A DNA stretch of 64,000 nt from PZPK01 sp965230795 (GCA_965230795.1 OZ246020.1:3844001-3908000), one strand, 5' to 3'. Shown: positions 36,162-45,200, counted from the first letter of the stretch. Notes: a model not told the origin generated them from the sequence alone. Numbers and translations: made by a program.

Positions 36162-36497
36162 ATGAACCAAAAAGTCGAAACCTTTCGAATCGGCAAAGTT
36201 GTCTTCACAATTGAGGGATTTTCAAAAACAGCGTCGTATTTCAAAGACTAAATTGCGAGAAAAATTGCCTATGTTCTCGTCCAGGAATTGGCTCCGTATT
36301 CCAAGATGGCGAGCTTCTACAAGAGCGGCTTTCCAAATGGAGATCTGTTGTTTGGACAGGATGAATTTATTGATTCCGTCATCAAAATCGTTGAAAACGG
36401 TGTTCGAACATCGGATCGCATTGAACGACTCAAGATCCCGATTAAGGCATTACCCAATGACATTTACTCCAATGTCCTGGGTTTTATCAAACACTGA
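36162..36497 (+). pseudogene. Small ORF interrupted by one in-frame TAA
   Basis: From ATG 36162 the frame reads 29 codons (MNQKVETFRIGKVVFTIEGF…) to TAA at 36249-36251, then stays open in the same frame for 81 codons to a normal stop at 36495-36497 (IARKIAYVLVQELAPYSKM… DIYSNVLGFIKH). The two halves fit as one 110-residue protein with a nonsense mutation. An internal TTG at 36288 behind CAGGA might start a shorter product. No family was recognised. It lies just before the GT8 gene at 36550. Confidence 0.5.
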
Positions 36498-36549
36498 CCT
36501 CGACTCGCGGATATTCCTTTTCTAACCGATTCACTATCGAAGACACATT

Positions 36550-37509
36550 ATGAAGCCGCCATTAGCTAGCGTAGCAACAAATCAAATCCCTGTGGTTGCC
36601 AGCACCGACGACAATTACGCGATTCCATTAACAGTGATGTTTATTTCCTTACTGGAAAACACGACTTCTCCTGAACGCATTCACCTGTTCGTCATTGATG
36701 GCGGCATCTCGGAAAGCAAACATGAAAAAATGCGCGAGGCGGTGGAGAGCCGAAATAGCCAGCTGACCTTTCTTGAAGTCAACAGTGAGGTCTATAAAGA
36801 CTTCCCCACCCGCAATCACATCTCGGCTCCGGCCTACTATCGTATATCCATTCCGGAACTGTTTGATGAAAGCACCAAGCGCTGCATCTATCTCGACTGC
36901 GATGTCATTATCAAGGCTGACATTACGGAACTCTGGGATATGGATCTGGAGGGGCATGCCATCGCTGCAGTGGAGAATATCTCGCGCAGCACTTTTCTGG
37001 CCTCAAAACTGAAACAGTCCGATTACTTTAATTCCGGTGTGATGCTGATTGATCTGGAAAAGTGGCGTGAACAGCATATTCCGGAAAAGGTTCGCAGCTT
37101 CAAACTTGAACATCCGGAACTGATTTCGACCAATGACCAGTGCGCCCTTAACGGCGTGTTCCGTGGTAAATGGAAACGCTTGCCGCTGCACTGGAATCAC
37201 CAGTCAGGCCTGTATCGTCATTCCGATCAGGTCGAGCGCTTGCAACAAACTGGCGAGCTGGAAAAAGCCCTCTGGCACCCATCCATTATTCACTTTATTG
37301 GTTGGTCAAAACCCTGGATCCAGCCCTGCTATCACCCTCTTGAAGGCGAATACCGCCGCTACCATCAGATGAGCCCATTTAACGACGAGCCTTTGCAGAC
37401 CATCCCCGAATCAAGGAAACGAAGGAAGTTTTCCCTGTTCAAGAAGCAATGGCGTCAGCGCAAGTGGCAGAAACGTTACAAGAAACATGGTTTCGCGCTG
37501 TTTGCTTGA
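36550..37509 (+). CDS. Family 8 glycosyltransferase
   Basis: 319 residues. VVASTDDNYAIPLTVMFISLLE, CIYLDCDVIIKAD (DxD), DYFNSGVMLIDLEKWRE and IIHFIGWSKPW define family 8. The C-terminus ends in a basic stretch (KKQWRQRKWQKRYKK) suitable for membrane attachment. It is a diverged paralog of the minus-strand GT8 gene at 34911, the N-terminal SRISESK-type segment and the DYFN-G block being shared. Confidence 0.9.
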   Translation: MKPPLASVATNQIPVVASTDDNYAIPLTVMFISLLENTTSPERIHLFVIDGGISESKHEKMREAVESRNSQLTFLEVNSEVYKDFPTRNHISAPAYYRISIPELFDESTKRCIYLDCDVIIKADITELWDMDLEGHAIAAVENISRSTFLASKLKQSDYFNSGVMLIDLEKWREQHIPEKVRSFKLEHPELISTNDQCALNGVFRGKWKRLPLHWNHQSGLYRHSDQVERLQQTGELEKALWHPSIIHFIGWSKPWIQPCYHPLEGEYRRYHQMSPFNDEPLQTIPESRKRRKFSLFKKQWRQRKWQKRYKKHGFALFA

Positions 37510-37591
37510 TACCATGACCTGCCGCTACTATCCCGATCACCATCAGATCAGGCGAGAGCGATAAAAGCCCCCTTTCAGTGCCGCCAATTTG

Positions 37592-37609
37592 AGCGTACAC
37601 TTGTACGCT
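37592..37609. promoter_or_regulatory. Operator-like palindrome before the PAQR gene
   Basis: AGCGTAC-ACTT-GTACGCT is a perfect 7-bp inverted repeat with 4-bp centre, 26 bases upstream of the PAQR protein ATG at 37635. The form is usual for TetR-type regulators; no regulator gene is adjacent. Confidence 0.45.
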
Positions 37610-37634
37610 ATATTTATGACCGGGACTCCTTTTT

Positions 37635-38315
37635 ATGAAACCCTCTGATTCCGATACCAGGCAGGTTTCCGAACTCGCCTATTCATTTGCGGAAGAGCTC
37701 GCCAACAGTCTCACACACGGCATTGGCGCAGTGCTCAGTCTTGTCGGGCTGATACTACTGCTCTATTACACGAGCCATATGGATGACATCTGGCGAACCA
37801 TCAGTTTCAGTATCTATGGTGGCAGTCTGTTTGCGCTCTACCTGGCATCCACACTGTACCACTCGATTCCGCACCCGAAACTGAAAAGGATTTTCAAGAC
37901 CCTGGATCACTGCGCAATCTATTTATTGATCGCCGGCTCCTACACACCCTTTTTGCTGGTGAGTATGCGCGATACAGTGGGCTGGCCCCTGTTTGCGGTG
38001 GTGTGGGGTATCGCTGTGTTTGGTATTGCTCTGAAACTGGCCTTTGCCCACCGCTTCCATGCATTACGAGTAGCCACCTATCTGGTAATGGGCTGGCTGG
38101 TGGTCTTGGCAAGTGCCGAACTCGGCGATGCCCTGGCCACCGGCGGAATCGTATTATTGGTCGCAGGCGGCATTACCTACACGCTGGGCGTAATTTTTTA
38201 CGCCGTTGAGAAAATCCCCTTTAATCACGCCATCTGGCATGTGTTTGTGCTCGGCGGTAGCATCCTGCATTATCTGGCGATTTTTCATTACGTGCTGCCG
38301 CAGAATGTCGCCTGA
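37635..38315 (+). CDS. Hemolysin III family (PAQR) membrane protein
   Basis: 226 residues, seven hydrophobic segments. The family signature is seen as ELANSLTHGIGA near the N-terminus, YLASTLYHSIPH, HCAIYLLIAGSYTPF and the C-terminal HAIWHVFVLGGSILHYLA, which contribute the metal-binding His and Asp residues of PAQR proteins. The physiological role in bacteria is unclear (membrane lipid homeostasis is proposed for the family). Its stop abuts the stop of the converging radical SAM gene. Confidence 0.9.
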   Translation: MKPSDSDTRQVSELAYSFAEELANSLTHGIGAVLSLVGLILLLYYTSHMDDIWRTISFSIYGGSLFALYLASTLYHSIPHPKLKRIFKTLDHCAIYLLIAGSYTPFLLVSMRDTVGWPLFAVVWGIAVFGIALKLAFAHRFHALRVATYLVMGWLVVLASAELGDALATGGIVLLVAGGITYTLGVIFYAVEKIPFNHAIWHVFVLGGSILHYLAIFHYVLPQNVA

Positions 38316-39398
38316 TTATACCGAAGCGATCTGCACCGGTACGCGGCGTGCGCCCCAATCCCCGGGCGCGTCTTCAAACACGCCTGCCACAGCACCACCA
38401 CAGTGACGGCAACAACCTTCACTATTCAGCCCCCAGGCGACAATGTCATAGCGATCTCTGACGATAACGGTTCGATCGCAGCTCGGGCAATTGGTACTAC
38501 CACCATCCAGATCTTGCACATTGCCCGTATAGACATAAGACAGACCCGCATCCAAGGCAATTTGCCTCGCACGACGCAATGTCGACAGTGGAGTCCGGGG
38601 GACATCGCGCATTTTCCAGTCCGGATGAAAGGCCGTGAAATGAATCGGTACTTCAGTTCCCAAGTGCTCCCGAATCCAGTCACACATGGCATGCAATTCA
38701 TGATCGGAATCATTGTGTCCGGGAATCAGCAAAGTGGTAAGTTCCAGCCAGCATGAGGTTTCATGACGAATATATTTGAGTGTATCCATCACTGATTCCA
38801 GATCGGCTCCACACAGTTTGTGGTAAAAGTCCTTGTCGAAGGCTTTGAGATCCACGTTCACAGCATCCATATGCTGGTAAAAGCGCTCTCTGGGTTTATC
38901 ACTGATAAAACCAGCGGTGACCGCCACCGAGGCAACCCCGGCTTCCCGACAGGCCTGCGCCGTGTCGCAGGCATACTCGTGAAAAATAACCGGATCGTTG
39001 TAGGTAAAGGCCACGCTCTTGCAGCCCAGATTACGAGCCGAACGCGCCAGCTCTTCCGGCATCGCCTGGGAAGCCAAGGTATCCATTTCTCTGGATTTGC
39101 TCATATCCCAATTCTGGCAAAACTTGCAGGCCAGATTGCAGCCTGCCGTACCGAAGGACAATACCGACGAACCAGGCAGAAAATGATTCAGGGGTTTCTT
39201 CTCAATAGGATCAACACAGAAACCACTTGAGCGACCGTAACTGTATAAGTACACGCCGTCTTCCTCGGCACCGCGCACATAGCATAGCCCCCGCTGTCCC
39301 GACCGCAGCTTGCACTCCCTTGGACACAGGTCACACTGCAAGCGACCATCTTCCAAACGGTGCCAATACTCGGTCAAAATTTTGTCTGGCGCTGCCAT
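38316..39398 (-). CDS. amrS: AmmeMemoRadiSam radical SAM protein
   Basis: 360 residues from the ATG with AGGAG. Radical SAM cluster motif CNLACKFCQNW; N-terminal Cys pair CDLCPRECK and C-terminal zinc-like CPSC…CRHCGG. PflA-like. It forms a gene trio with AMMECR1- and Memo-domain proteins (divergent, 135 bp apart), a combination whose biochemical role is not settled in the literature I know. Confidence 0.92.
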   Translation of the reverse strand: MAAPDKILTEYWHRLEDGRLQCDLCPRECKLRSGQRGLCYVRGAEEDGVYLYSYGRSSGFCVDPIEKKPLNHFLPGSSVLSFGTAGCNLACKFCQNWDMSKSREMDTLASQAMPEELARSARNLGCKSVAFTYNDPVIFHEYACDTAQACREAGVASVAVTAGFISDKPRERFYQHMDAVNVDLKAFDKDFYHKLCGADLESVMDTLKYIRHETSCWLELTTLLIPGHNDSDHELHAMCDWIREHLGTEVPIHFTAFHPDWKMRDVPRTPLSTLRRARQIALDAGLSYVYTGNVQDLDGGSTNCPSCDRTVIVRDRYDIVAWGLNSEGCCRHCGGAVAGVFEDAPGDWGARRVPVQIASV

Positions 39399-39533
39399 TC
39401 GGCACACTCCTGCCACAAGGGGCTATATTGTTCAATATTTACTCAATTGTGCCGATCTTTCCGTTTTTCAACTTGCGGCCTCAAAAAAACAGGCGCATGA
39501 TTTTTAAACTGCTACGCACATCGGGAGTTATTT

Positions 39534-40316
39534 ATGGAAACCATCCGCCCTCCAGCCGTCGCGGGATTATTCTATCCGGATGATGCGGAAGTCCTGCGAC
39601 AGGAGATCCGGCAGTTCCTCGCCCAAACGCGTGACACAGGTGCTCAAGCAAAGGCTCTGATCGTGCCTCATGCGGGCTATCGTTTTTCCGGGCAATGCGC
39701 AGCCCATGCCTATGCTCAAGTGGCTGAGCAGGCCTCGAATATCCATCGCGTGGTGCTTCTGGGTCCCTCCCATCGCGTCGGATTTCGCGGGATTGCCATG
39801 CCGGATTGCGATTTTTTCTTAACGCCCCTGGGCCGTATTCCAATTGATCAGCAAGCGATTGACGAGATCCGTCACCTTAACGGCGTACAAACCCTGCCAC
39901 AGGCCCACGCTCAGGAGCACAGTCTCGAAGTCCAGTTGCCTTTTTTACAGCAGCTCTTGCCAGATTTCAGCCTCGTTCCTCTCGTTGTAGGTGATGCGCC
40001 CGCGGAACAAGTCGCTGCCGTGTTGGAACAACTTTGGGGAGGAGATGAAACCCTGATCGTGATAAGTACCGATCTCAGTCATTATCATCCTTATGAATGC
40101 GCTCAGGTAATCGACGCAGCCACCTGCCAGGAGATCGAAGCACTGAATCCGGTCTTGATGGGTGAACAGGCCTGCGGCTGTCGTCCCCTGAATGGGCTTT
40201 TGACCATCGCCAGAAACAAGCGCTTGCAGATCGAGCCAATCTATCGCTGCAACTCTGGCGATACTGGCGGAGACAAAGGCAGCGTCGTCGGGTATGCATC
40301 CTATGCCCTGCACTGA
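39534..40316 (+). CDS. amrB: AmmeMemoRadiSam system protein B (Memo family)
   Basis: 260 residues. N-terminal RPPAVAGLFYPDD, then VPHAGYRFSGQCAAHAY, GPSHRVGF, EHSLEVQLPFLQ and STDLSHYHPYE are Memo-family blocks that carry the metal-binding His residues. It is related to dioxygenase LigB folds. It overlaps the AMMECR1 gene by 23 bases and is divergent from amrS. Confidence 0.93.
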   Translation: METIRPPAVAGLFYPDDAEVLRQEIRQFLAQTRDTGAQAKALIVPHAGYRFSGQCAAHAYAQVAEQASNIHRVVLLGPSHRVGFRGIAMPDCDFFLTPLGRIPIDQQAIDEIRHLNGVQTLPQAHAQEHSLEVQLPFLQQLLPDFSLVPLVVGDAPAEQVAAVLEQLWGGDETLIVISTDLSHYHPYECAQVIDAATCQEIEALNPVLMGEQACGCRPLNGLLTIARNKRLQIEPIYRCNSGDTGGDKGSVVGYASYALH

Positions 40317-40899
40317 AGTGCTGGCTCTAAACCAGCAGGACAAAAGCACACTGCTCGAAGTTGCCAGGATGAGCATCACGCACGGATTTGAGACCGGACA
40401 GGAACCAACGATCAACACACAAGATTACTCGCCCGCATTGCAACAGATCGCCTGTGCTTTCGTGACCCTTCACCTAAACGGCACGCTTCGTGGCTGCATC
40501 GGCAGTTTGCAGGCGACAAAACCGCTGGTTGCGGACGTCGCCGAGCACGCCTTTGCCGCAGCTTTTAGGGACCCCCGCTTTCCGCCCCTGAGTGCATCAG
40601 AGATAGATGGCCTGCATCTCTCAATTTCTATAATCGGAGCCCCGCAAGCCATGGACGTCATCGATGAAAAGGATCTGATTCGGCAGCTAAAGATCCACGA
40701 AGACGGCCTGATTCTGAGCCTGAACAATGATCGGGGAGACATTCTGAAGCAGGCTACTTTTCTGCCATCTGTTTGGGAGCAGTTGCCGGACAAAACTCGC
40801 TTTCTGCAGCATCTGAAACAAAAAGCCGGTCTGGATGCGAAATTCTGGTCCGATCACTTGCGTTTCCAACGTTATTCCGTACTTGAATTGCATGAGTAA
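40294..40899 (+). CDS. amrA: AmmeMemoRadiSam system protein A (AMMECR1 domain)
   Basis: 201 residues from the ATG at 40294 (40303 is an alternative). FVTLHLNGTLRGCIGSLQATKPL, FAAAFRDPRFPPLSASEIDGL and ATFLPSVWEQLPDKTRFLQHLKQKAG are AMMECR1 blocks. It overlaps the Memo gene, so both are made together. With amrS it completes the trio. Confidence 0.93.
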   Translation: MHPMPCTEVLALNQQDKSTLLEVARMSITHGFETGQEPTINTQDYSPALQQIACAFVTLHLNGTLRGCIGSLQATKPLVADVAEHAFAAAFRDPRFPPLSASEIDGLHLSISIIGAPQAMDVIDEKDLIRQLKIHEDGLILSLNNDRGDILKQATFLPSVWEQLPDKTRFLQHLKQKAGLDAKFWSDHLRFQRYSVLELHE

Positions 40900-41135
40900 G
40901 CACTGACTTCATAGTGGCAATGCAGCGGCTCCTTTATTTATCAGCAATATATCCTGCGTTTTTCATTCCAAAATACCATTACAAATCCCTCTGATCATCC
41001 TGTCGCCAACAGGAATCGTAAACTAAATTTAGGACTGAACCGTAAGCAGACAAAACAACTCAAACGGTAAAACGATAACAAAGAGCAAAAAGGACGTTGC
41101 ATCCGTGACACATCTGGAATTATCGGAGAAGTCTT

Positions 41136-41858
41136 ATGCAAACCTACTCATCCACGCTCTTATTGCTGGGCGCACTTTTGTACGGTGCTCTAAGCCATGC
41201 CGTACCTGTCACGATAGAGGATGCTGTCTTCGGCACCCCAATTCTTATCGGATCCACAGGCATTGAAGCCAACGACACCACTTATAACGTTGACTATCAA
41301 GACGGCTCATACACTTCACTCTACCTGGAAGGTTCCTACGATGTCGTTTTTGACAATAAGGCTGAGGCAGACAATGCCCTGAGAGCGCTTATCGAAGACA
41401 CATTCATGGATCAGATATTTGGTGAGTTTCCAAACATTATGCGCGGCTGTCTCTCCAACTCCACCTGCCGGATCTTTACGGTATACGGAGAACAAAGTGG
41501 CGATACAATTACCACCTCCGTGTTTGTCAATCAGATTGGTAATGCCGACTTGAGCATGATTGATTTGTCCGCAGGCGCGATCAACATCAACACCACCACG
41601 GGTGCGCCCATATCCGGAGCCGAACAAGTCTTCGCCCTATGGTCCTTCGCCGACCCAGCGAACGGAGGAAACGACGGTTCAAACGGTGGCGACGACGGTC
41701 AGGATGGCGGAGATGGCGGCCAGAACGAACATCCTGATCAGGGCAACAATGGCGATCCGGTGAGTGTCGATGAGCCTCATGCATTTTGGCTGCTTGCCAT
41801 CGGTTTGTTTATGTTGCTGCTATATCGAGGGCGCGCTATTCCAGCACGCATTGAATAA
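41136..41858 (+). CDS. Secreted protein with PEP-CTERM-like C-terminal anchor
   Basis: 240 residues, ATG with GGAGAAG upstream. Signal peptide (LLLLGALLYGALSHA) at the N-terminus. Residues about 25-175 are a beta-rich unknown domain. A Gly/Asp/Asn linker (NGGNDGSNGGDDGQDGG) precedes DEPHAFWLLAIGLFMLLLYRGR, which follows the PEP-CTERM layout: Glu-Pro, hydrophobic helix, basic end. Such tails are cleaved by an exosortase, but no exosortase gene is in the window. Surface or matrix location is inferred. Confidence 0.7.
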   Translation: MQTYSSTLLLLGALLYGALSHAVPVTIEDAVFGTPILIGSTGIEANDTTYNVDYQDGSYTSLYLEGSYDVVFDNKAEADNALRALIEDTFMDQIFGEFPNIMRGCLSNSTCRIFTVYGEQSGDTITTSVFVNQIGNADLSMIDLSAGAININTTTGAPISGAEQVFALWSFADPANGGNDGSNGGDDGQDGGDGGQNEHPDQGNNGDPVSVDEPHAFWLLAIGLFMLLLYRGRAIPARIE

Positions 41859-41891
41859 AGTCTCTCCGCTCTCACGACCTGAGCCCAGACT

Positions 41892-42659
41892 CTATCCTGG
41901 TTTCCCGTGTCGCCCGGCGCCGGTGGCGAATGCCCCGGCACCGTCAAGAGTCTCGCCACTGTTAAACGTTTGCAGCCCAAGAGTCATTTCCCGGGCAATC
42001 GCCTCGGGCCAGTCCAGGCTCCATTGTTCCAGGGTCGAAAGTCGATCATTACGTAAACACTGCTGGGGCAATTTACATAGATTCAGGGCCAGTTCCATCG
42101 CTTTGTCCAGGACCTGACCCGGTTCACAGACCCGGTTAACAAGACCAAACCGCTCAGCCTCTATGGCATCGACTTCGCGTCCTGTCAGGATCATATCCAT
42201 GGCCCGGGACTGACCGATCAGACGAGGCAAGCGGATGGTTCCCAAATCAATCAAGGGCACGCCAAAGCGGCGACAAAATACACCGAATTTGGCGTCGGAA
42301 GCGGCGACGCGCAAATCGCACCACAGCGCCAACTCCAATCCACCCGCCACCGCATAACCTTCGACTGCAGCGATGACGGGTTTACTCATGTTCAGCCTAG
42401 TCGGGCCCATAGGGCCCAGCTCGCCATCCACCTGCAAGGGCCGCTGATCGCCTTCACTCAGTGCTTTCAGATCGGCACCTGCGCAAAAATTACCATCTGC
42501 ACCAGTAAGAATGGCGACATCCAGTTCGGCATTCTGATCAAAATCCTTGAACACACGATACAGGCTTGATGCTGTGGCACCATCCACCGCATTGCGGCGC
42601 TCGGGTCGATCAATGGTCACAACACACACTCGATTCCGGGTTTCCACGCGCACCGACAT
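41892..42659 (-). CDS. Enoyl-CoA hydratase/isomerase family protein
   Basis: 255 residues from the ATG with AAGGAG upstream. Crotonase features: RPERRNAVDG, NFCAGADLKAL (oxyanion hole) and VAGGLELALWCDLRVAASDAKFG. The glutamates expected for hydration are not clearly both present (the second block reads RRFGVPLIDLGTIRLP), so isomerase, hydratase or another crotonase reaction cannot be distinguished. It stands alone between the secreted protein and ompW. Confidence 0.85.
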   Translation of the reverse strand: MSVRVETRNRVCVVTIDRPERRNAVDGATASSLYRVFKDFDQNAELDVAILTGADGNFCAGADLKALSEGDQRPLQVDGELGPMGPTRLNMSKPVIAAVEGYAVAGGLELALWCDLRVAASDAKFGVFCRRFGVPLIDLGTIRLPRLIGQSRAMDMILTGREVDAIEAERFGLVNRVCEPGQVLDKAMELALNLCKLPQQCLRNDRLSTLEQWSLDWPEAIAREMTLGLQTFNSGETLDGAGAFATGAGRHGKPG

Positions 42660-42724
42660 GCTCAGCTCTCCTTTGTAGTGTTTTTCATCAACGCTACGGC
42701 AGGTTTTTCTTTGGCGCAATAAAA

Positions 42725-42747
42725 AAGGCCAGCGAAACGCCGGCCTT
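42725..42747 (-). terminator. Terminator of ompW
   Basis: AAGGCCGGCG, a three-base loop and CGCTGGCCTT (one mismatch in a 10-bp stem) are followed on the minus strand by TTTT, the typical rho-independent form, just past the ompW stop at 42769. Confidence 0.8.
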
Positions 42748-42768
42748 AAAACCAGGAGACACTGCTCA

Positions 42769-43557
42769 TTAGAACTTGTAGGCAACACCCAGCATGTAAA
42801 CGTTGGGATCGATCCCAACATCTACATGCGCTTTGATAGGCGTTGTGCCCAGCGCAGTACTCTCAGCAGTTGTGGTAATTTCGGCCGTAGTATTGATATC
42901 AATATGCCAGTAAGAAGCCGAGATACCAAGATTGTCTGTCAGGGCATAATCAAAGCCGGCATGAAAGGCGATACCAGTGGAATCTTCCAAATCAATATCA
43001 GTGCCTGATACATCCGTAATGTCACCGTCTGGCAAGCCGGCACCAGCCAGGTTAGCCAAAGCGTTGAAGGTACCGGGATCATCCAAAGTTGATGTTACAC
43101 TCTCATCAAAGAAGATGGTGTAGTTGATACCCGCACCTACATAAGGCTGAAAGGCAGAATTGGGATCACCAAAGTACCAGTTCAGGGTCAAGGTTGGTGG
43201 CAAATGCGACGTCTCGGCAAGGTTACCTGCTCCGCGCAGTACACCATCCCCATAGATATCATGGGTAAACGGTGTCGCTGCAAGCAACTCAACACCAAAT
43301 GCAGAGCTCAGCATGTAAGTCGCTGTGAGACCAAGCTGGGTATCCGAACCGACTCCTACCTTGGTGCCTACTGCATTACCCAAACCCAAGGTTTCAATAT
43401 TGATGGGGCTGCTGCCTTCGTCAGGATCAACTGTGGCAGCACCACCCTTAACGATAATATCACCCTGCTCATAAGCCAAGGCTGAACCGGAACTCGCCAC
43501 CAGTGCGCCAAGTGCAAGTGTTAAAAGGGATTTTTTGAACATAGGAAGTGTAGACAT
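42769..43557 (-). CDS. ompW: OmpW family outer-membrane protein
   Basis: 262 residues with a signal peptide (KSLLTLALGALVASSGSALA), ribosome binding site AAGGGGGCAAG. The mature part is an eight-strand barrel: LTATYMLSSAFGVELLAATPF, LPPTLTLNWYF, PYVGAGINYTIFF, and ends in YMLGVAYKF with the terminal Phe of OmpW proteins. Insertions in the extracellular loops make it longer than the Escherichia coli protein. It diverges from ccoN across a region with two ANR/FNR-type boxes and is FNR-controlled in E. coli. Confidence 0.92.
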   Translation of the reverse strand: MSTLPMFKKSLLTLALGALVASSGSALAYEQGDIIVKGGAATVDPDEGSSPINIETLGLGNAVGTKVGVGSDTQLGLTATYMLSSAFGVELLAATPFTHDIYGDGVLRGAGNLAETSHLPPTLTLNWYFGDPNSAFQPYVGAGINYTIFFDESVTSTLDDPGTFNALANLAGAGLPDGDITDVSGTDIDLEDSTGIAFHAGFDYALTDNLGISASYWHIDINTTAEITTTAESTALGTTPIKAHVDVGIDPNVYMLGVAYKF

Positions 43558-43621
43558 CTTGCCCCCTTAATGGACGTGATTGAAGTTGAGGGCATCATAG
43601 GGGCTCGGTTTTGGTGCGACA

Positions 43622-43635
43622 TTGATCTAGCTCAA
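43622..43635. promoter_or_regulatory. ANR/FNR-type box near ompW
   Basis: TTGAT-CTAG-CTCAA is a good match to TTGAT-N4-ATCAA. If centred at -41.5 for ompW the transcript would start near 43587, giving a 30-nt leader. Confidence 0.65.
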
Positions 43636-43683
43636 GTCTGAGATCAGCTTCAGGTTCTGCCTACCCCCAAGTGGATACATAAC

Positions 43684-43697
43684 TTGATCCATGTCAA
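43684..43697. promoter_or_regulatory. ANR/FNR-type box near ccoN
   Basis: TTGAT-CCAT-GTCAA, one base from consensus. Centred at -41.5 it would place the ccoN transcript start near 43732 and favour the ATG at 43767 over the ATG at 43710. Confidence 0.75.
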
Positions 43698-43766
43698 GGC
43701 GGGTTTTTTATGTCGTCGCAGAATATAGCTTCCAAATTCCATCGCATAAAAAGGGAAACGGATGTT

Positions 43767-45200
43767 ATGAATGCACCTGTGGACAACACCCAACATTACC
43801 ACCTGGGCGTGGTACGACAATTCTCGATTATGACAATTGTCTGGGGCATCGTCGGCATGGCCGTGGGCGTCTTTATCGCCGCCCAAATGGCCTGGCCCGC
43901 CCTAAACTTTGATATCCCGTATCTGACCTTCAGTCGACTACGGCCTCTGCATACCAACGCGGTTATTTTCGCCTTCGGTGGCTCGGCGCTGTTTGCCACG
44001 TCCTATTACATTGTGCAGCGTACCTGCCATACCCCCTTGTTTGCACCCAAGCTGGCCAGTTTCACCTTCTGGGGCTGGCAGCTGATAATTGTGCTGGCGG
44101 CCATCACCCTGCCCCTCGGTTACACACAGGGTAAGGAATACGCGGAACTGATCTGGCCTATCGATCTGTTAATCGCGGTGGTTTGGGTGGTTTACGGCAT
44201 CGTGTTTTTCGGAACCCTGGTGAAACGTAAGGTCGCCCACATTTATGTGGCCAACTGGTTTTATTCCGCCTTCATTATCACTGTCGCAGTGCTGCACATT
44301 GTCAACAATCTGGCTATCCCGGTTAGCCTGACCATGTCCTACCCGGTGTTTTCAGGCGCCACCGATGCCATGACCCAATGGTGGTACGGTCACAACGCTG
44401 TAGGCTTCTTCCTGACCGCAGCCTTCCTCGGCATGATGTATTACTTCGTTCCAAAGCAGGCGGGACGCCCGGTTTATTCCTACCGTCTGTCGGTGGTGCA
44501 TTTCTGGGCCCTGATTTCCATCTACATGTGGGCCGGCCCTCACCATCTGCAATACACAGCACTACCTGACTGGGCCCAATCGCTGGGCATGATCTTCTCG
44601 CTGGTACTGCTGGCGCCTTCGTGGGGCGGTATGATCAACGGCATCATGACCTTGTCAGGAGCCTGGGACAAACTGCGCTCAGACCCGATTCTCAAATTCC
44701 TGATCGTTTCCCTTTCCTTCTATGGAATCGCTACCTTCGAAGGTCCGATGATGTCCATCAAAACCGTCAATGCGCTGTCCCACTACACAGACTGGACCAT
44801 TGGCCACGTTCATGGTGGTGCCCTGGGCTGGGTGGCCTTTATGACCATCGGTTCCATCTATGTACTGATTCCGACCCTGTTCAACAAGAAGCAAATGTAC
44901 AGTGAGTCGCTGATCAACACCCACTTCTGGGTCTCCACTATCGGCGTTGTGCTCTACATTGCTTCCATGTGGATAGCCGGGGTGATGCAGGGACTGATGT
45001 GGCGCGCCACAGCCGAAGATGGCACCCTGACCTACACCTTCATTGAGAGCATCAAGGCCACCTATCCCTACTACGTTGTACGGTTTACCGGAGGGCTGTT
45101 GTTCCTCGCCGGCATGTTCATCATGGCCTACAACGTCATTAAAACCATTACCTCTTCCGAGGAAGTTACTTCTCGTACTGCAGTGGAGGCGGCATCATGA
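43767..45200 (+). CDS. ccoN: cbb3-type cytochrome c oxidase subunit I
   Basis: 477 residues from the ATG at 43767, chosen because the ANR box at 43684-43697 predicts a transcript start after the 43710 ATG and because the family starts like this (MNAPVDN… then VVRQFSIMTIVWGIVGM). Catalytic subunit with low-spin haem b and haem b3-CuB: WGPHHLQYT-type motif (His pair) and GHVHGGALGW are visible. High-affinity terminal oxidase for low oxygen. The 3' end overlaps ccoO by 4 bp (ATGA). Confidence 0.97.
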   Translation: MNAPVDNTQHYHLGVVRQFSIMTIVWGIVGMAVGVFIAAQMAWPALNFDIPYLTFSRLRPLHTNAVIFAFGGSALFATSYYIVQRTCHTPLFAPKLASFTFWGWQLIIVLAAITLPLGYTQGKEYAELIWPIDLLIAVVWVVYGIVFFGTLVKRKVAHIYVANWFYSAFIITVAVLHIVNNLAIPVSLTMSYPVFSGATDAMTQWWYGHNAVGFFLTAAFLGMMYYFVPKQAGRPVYSYRLSVVHFWALISIYMWAGPHHLQYTALPDWAQSLGMIFSLVLLAPSWGGMINGIMTLSGAWDKLRSDPILKFLIVSLSFYGIATFEGPMMSIKTVNALSHYTDWTIGHVHGGALGWVAFMTIGSIYVLIPTLFNKKQMYSESLINTHFWVSTIGVVLYIASMWIAGVMQGLMWRATAEDGTLTYTFIESIKATYPYYVVRFTGGLLFLAGMFIMAYNVIKTITSSEEVTSRTAVEAAS

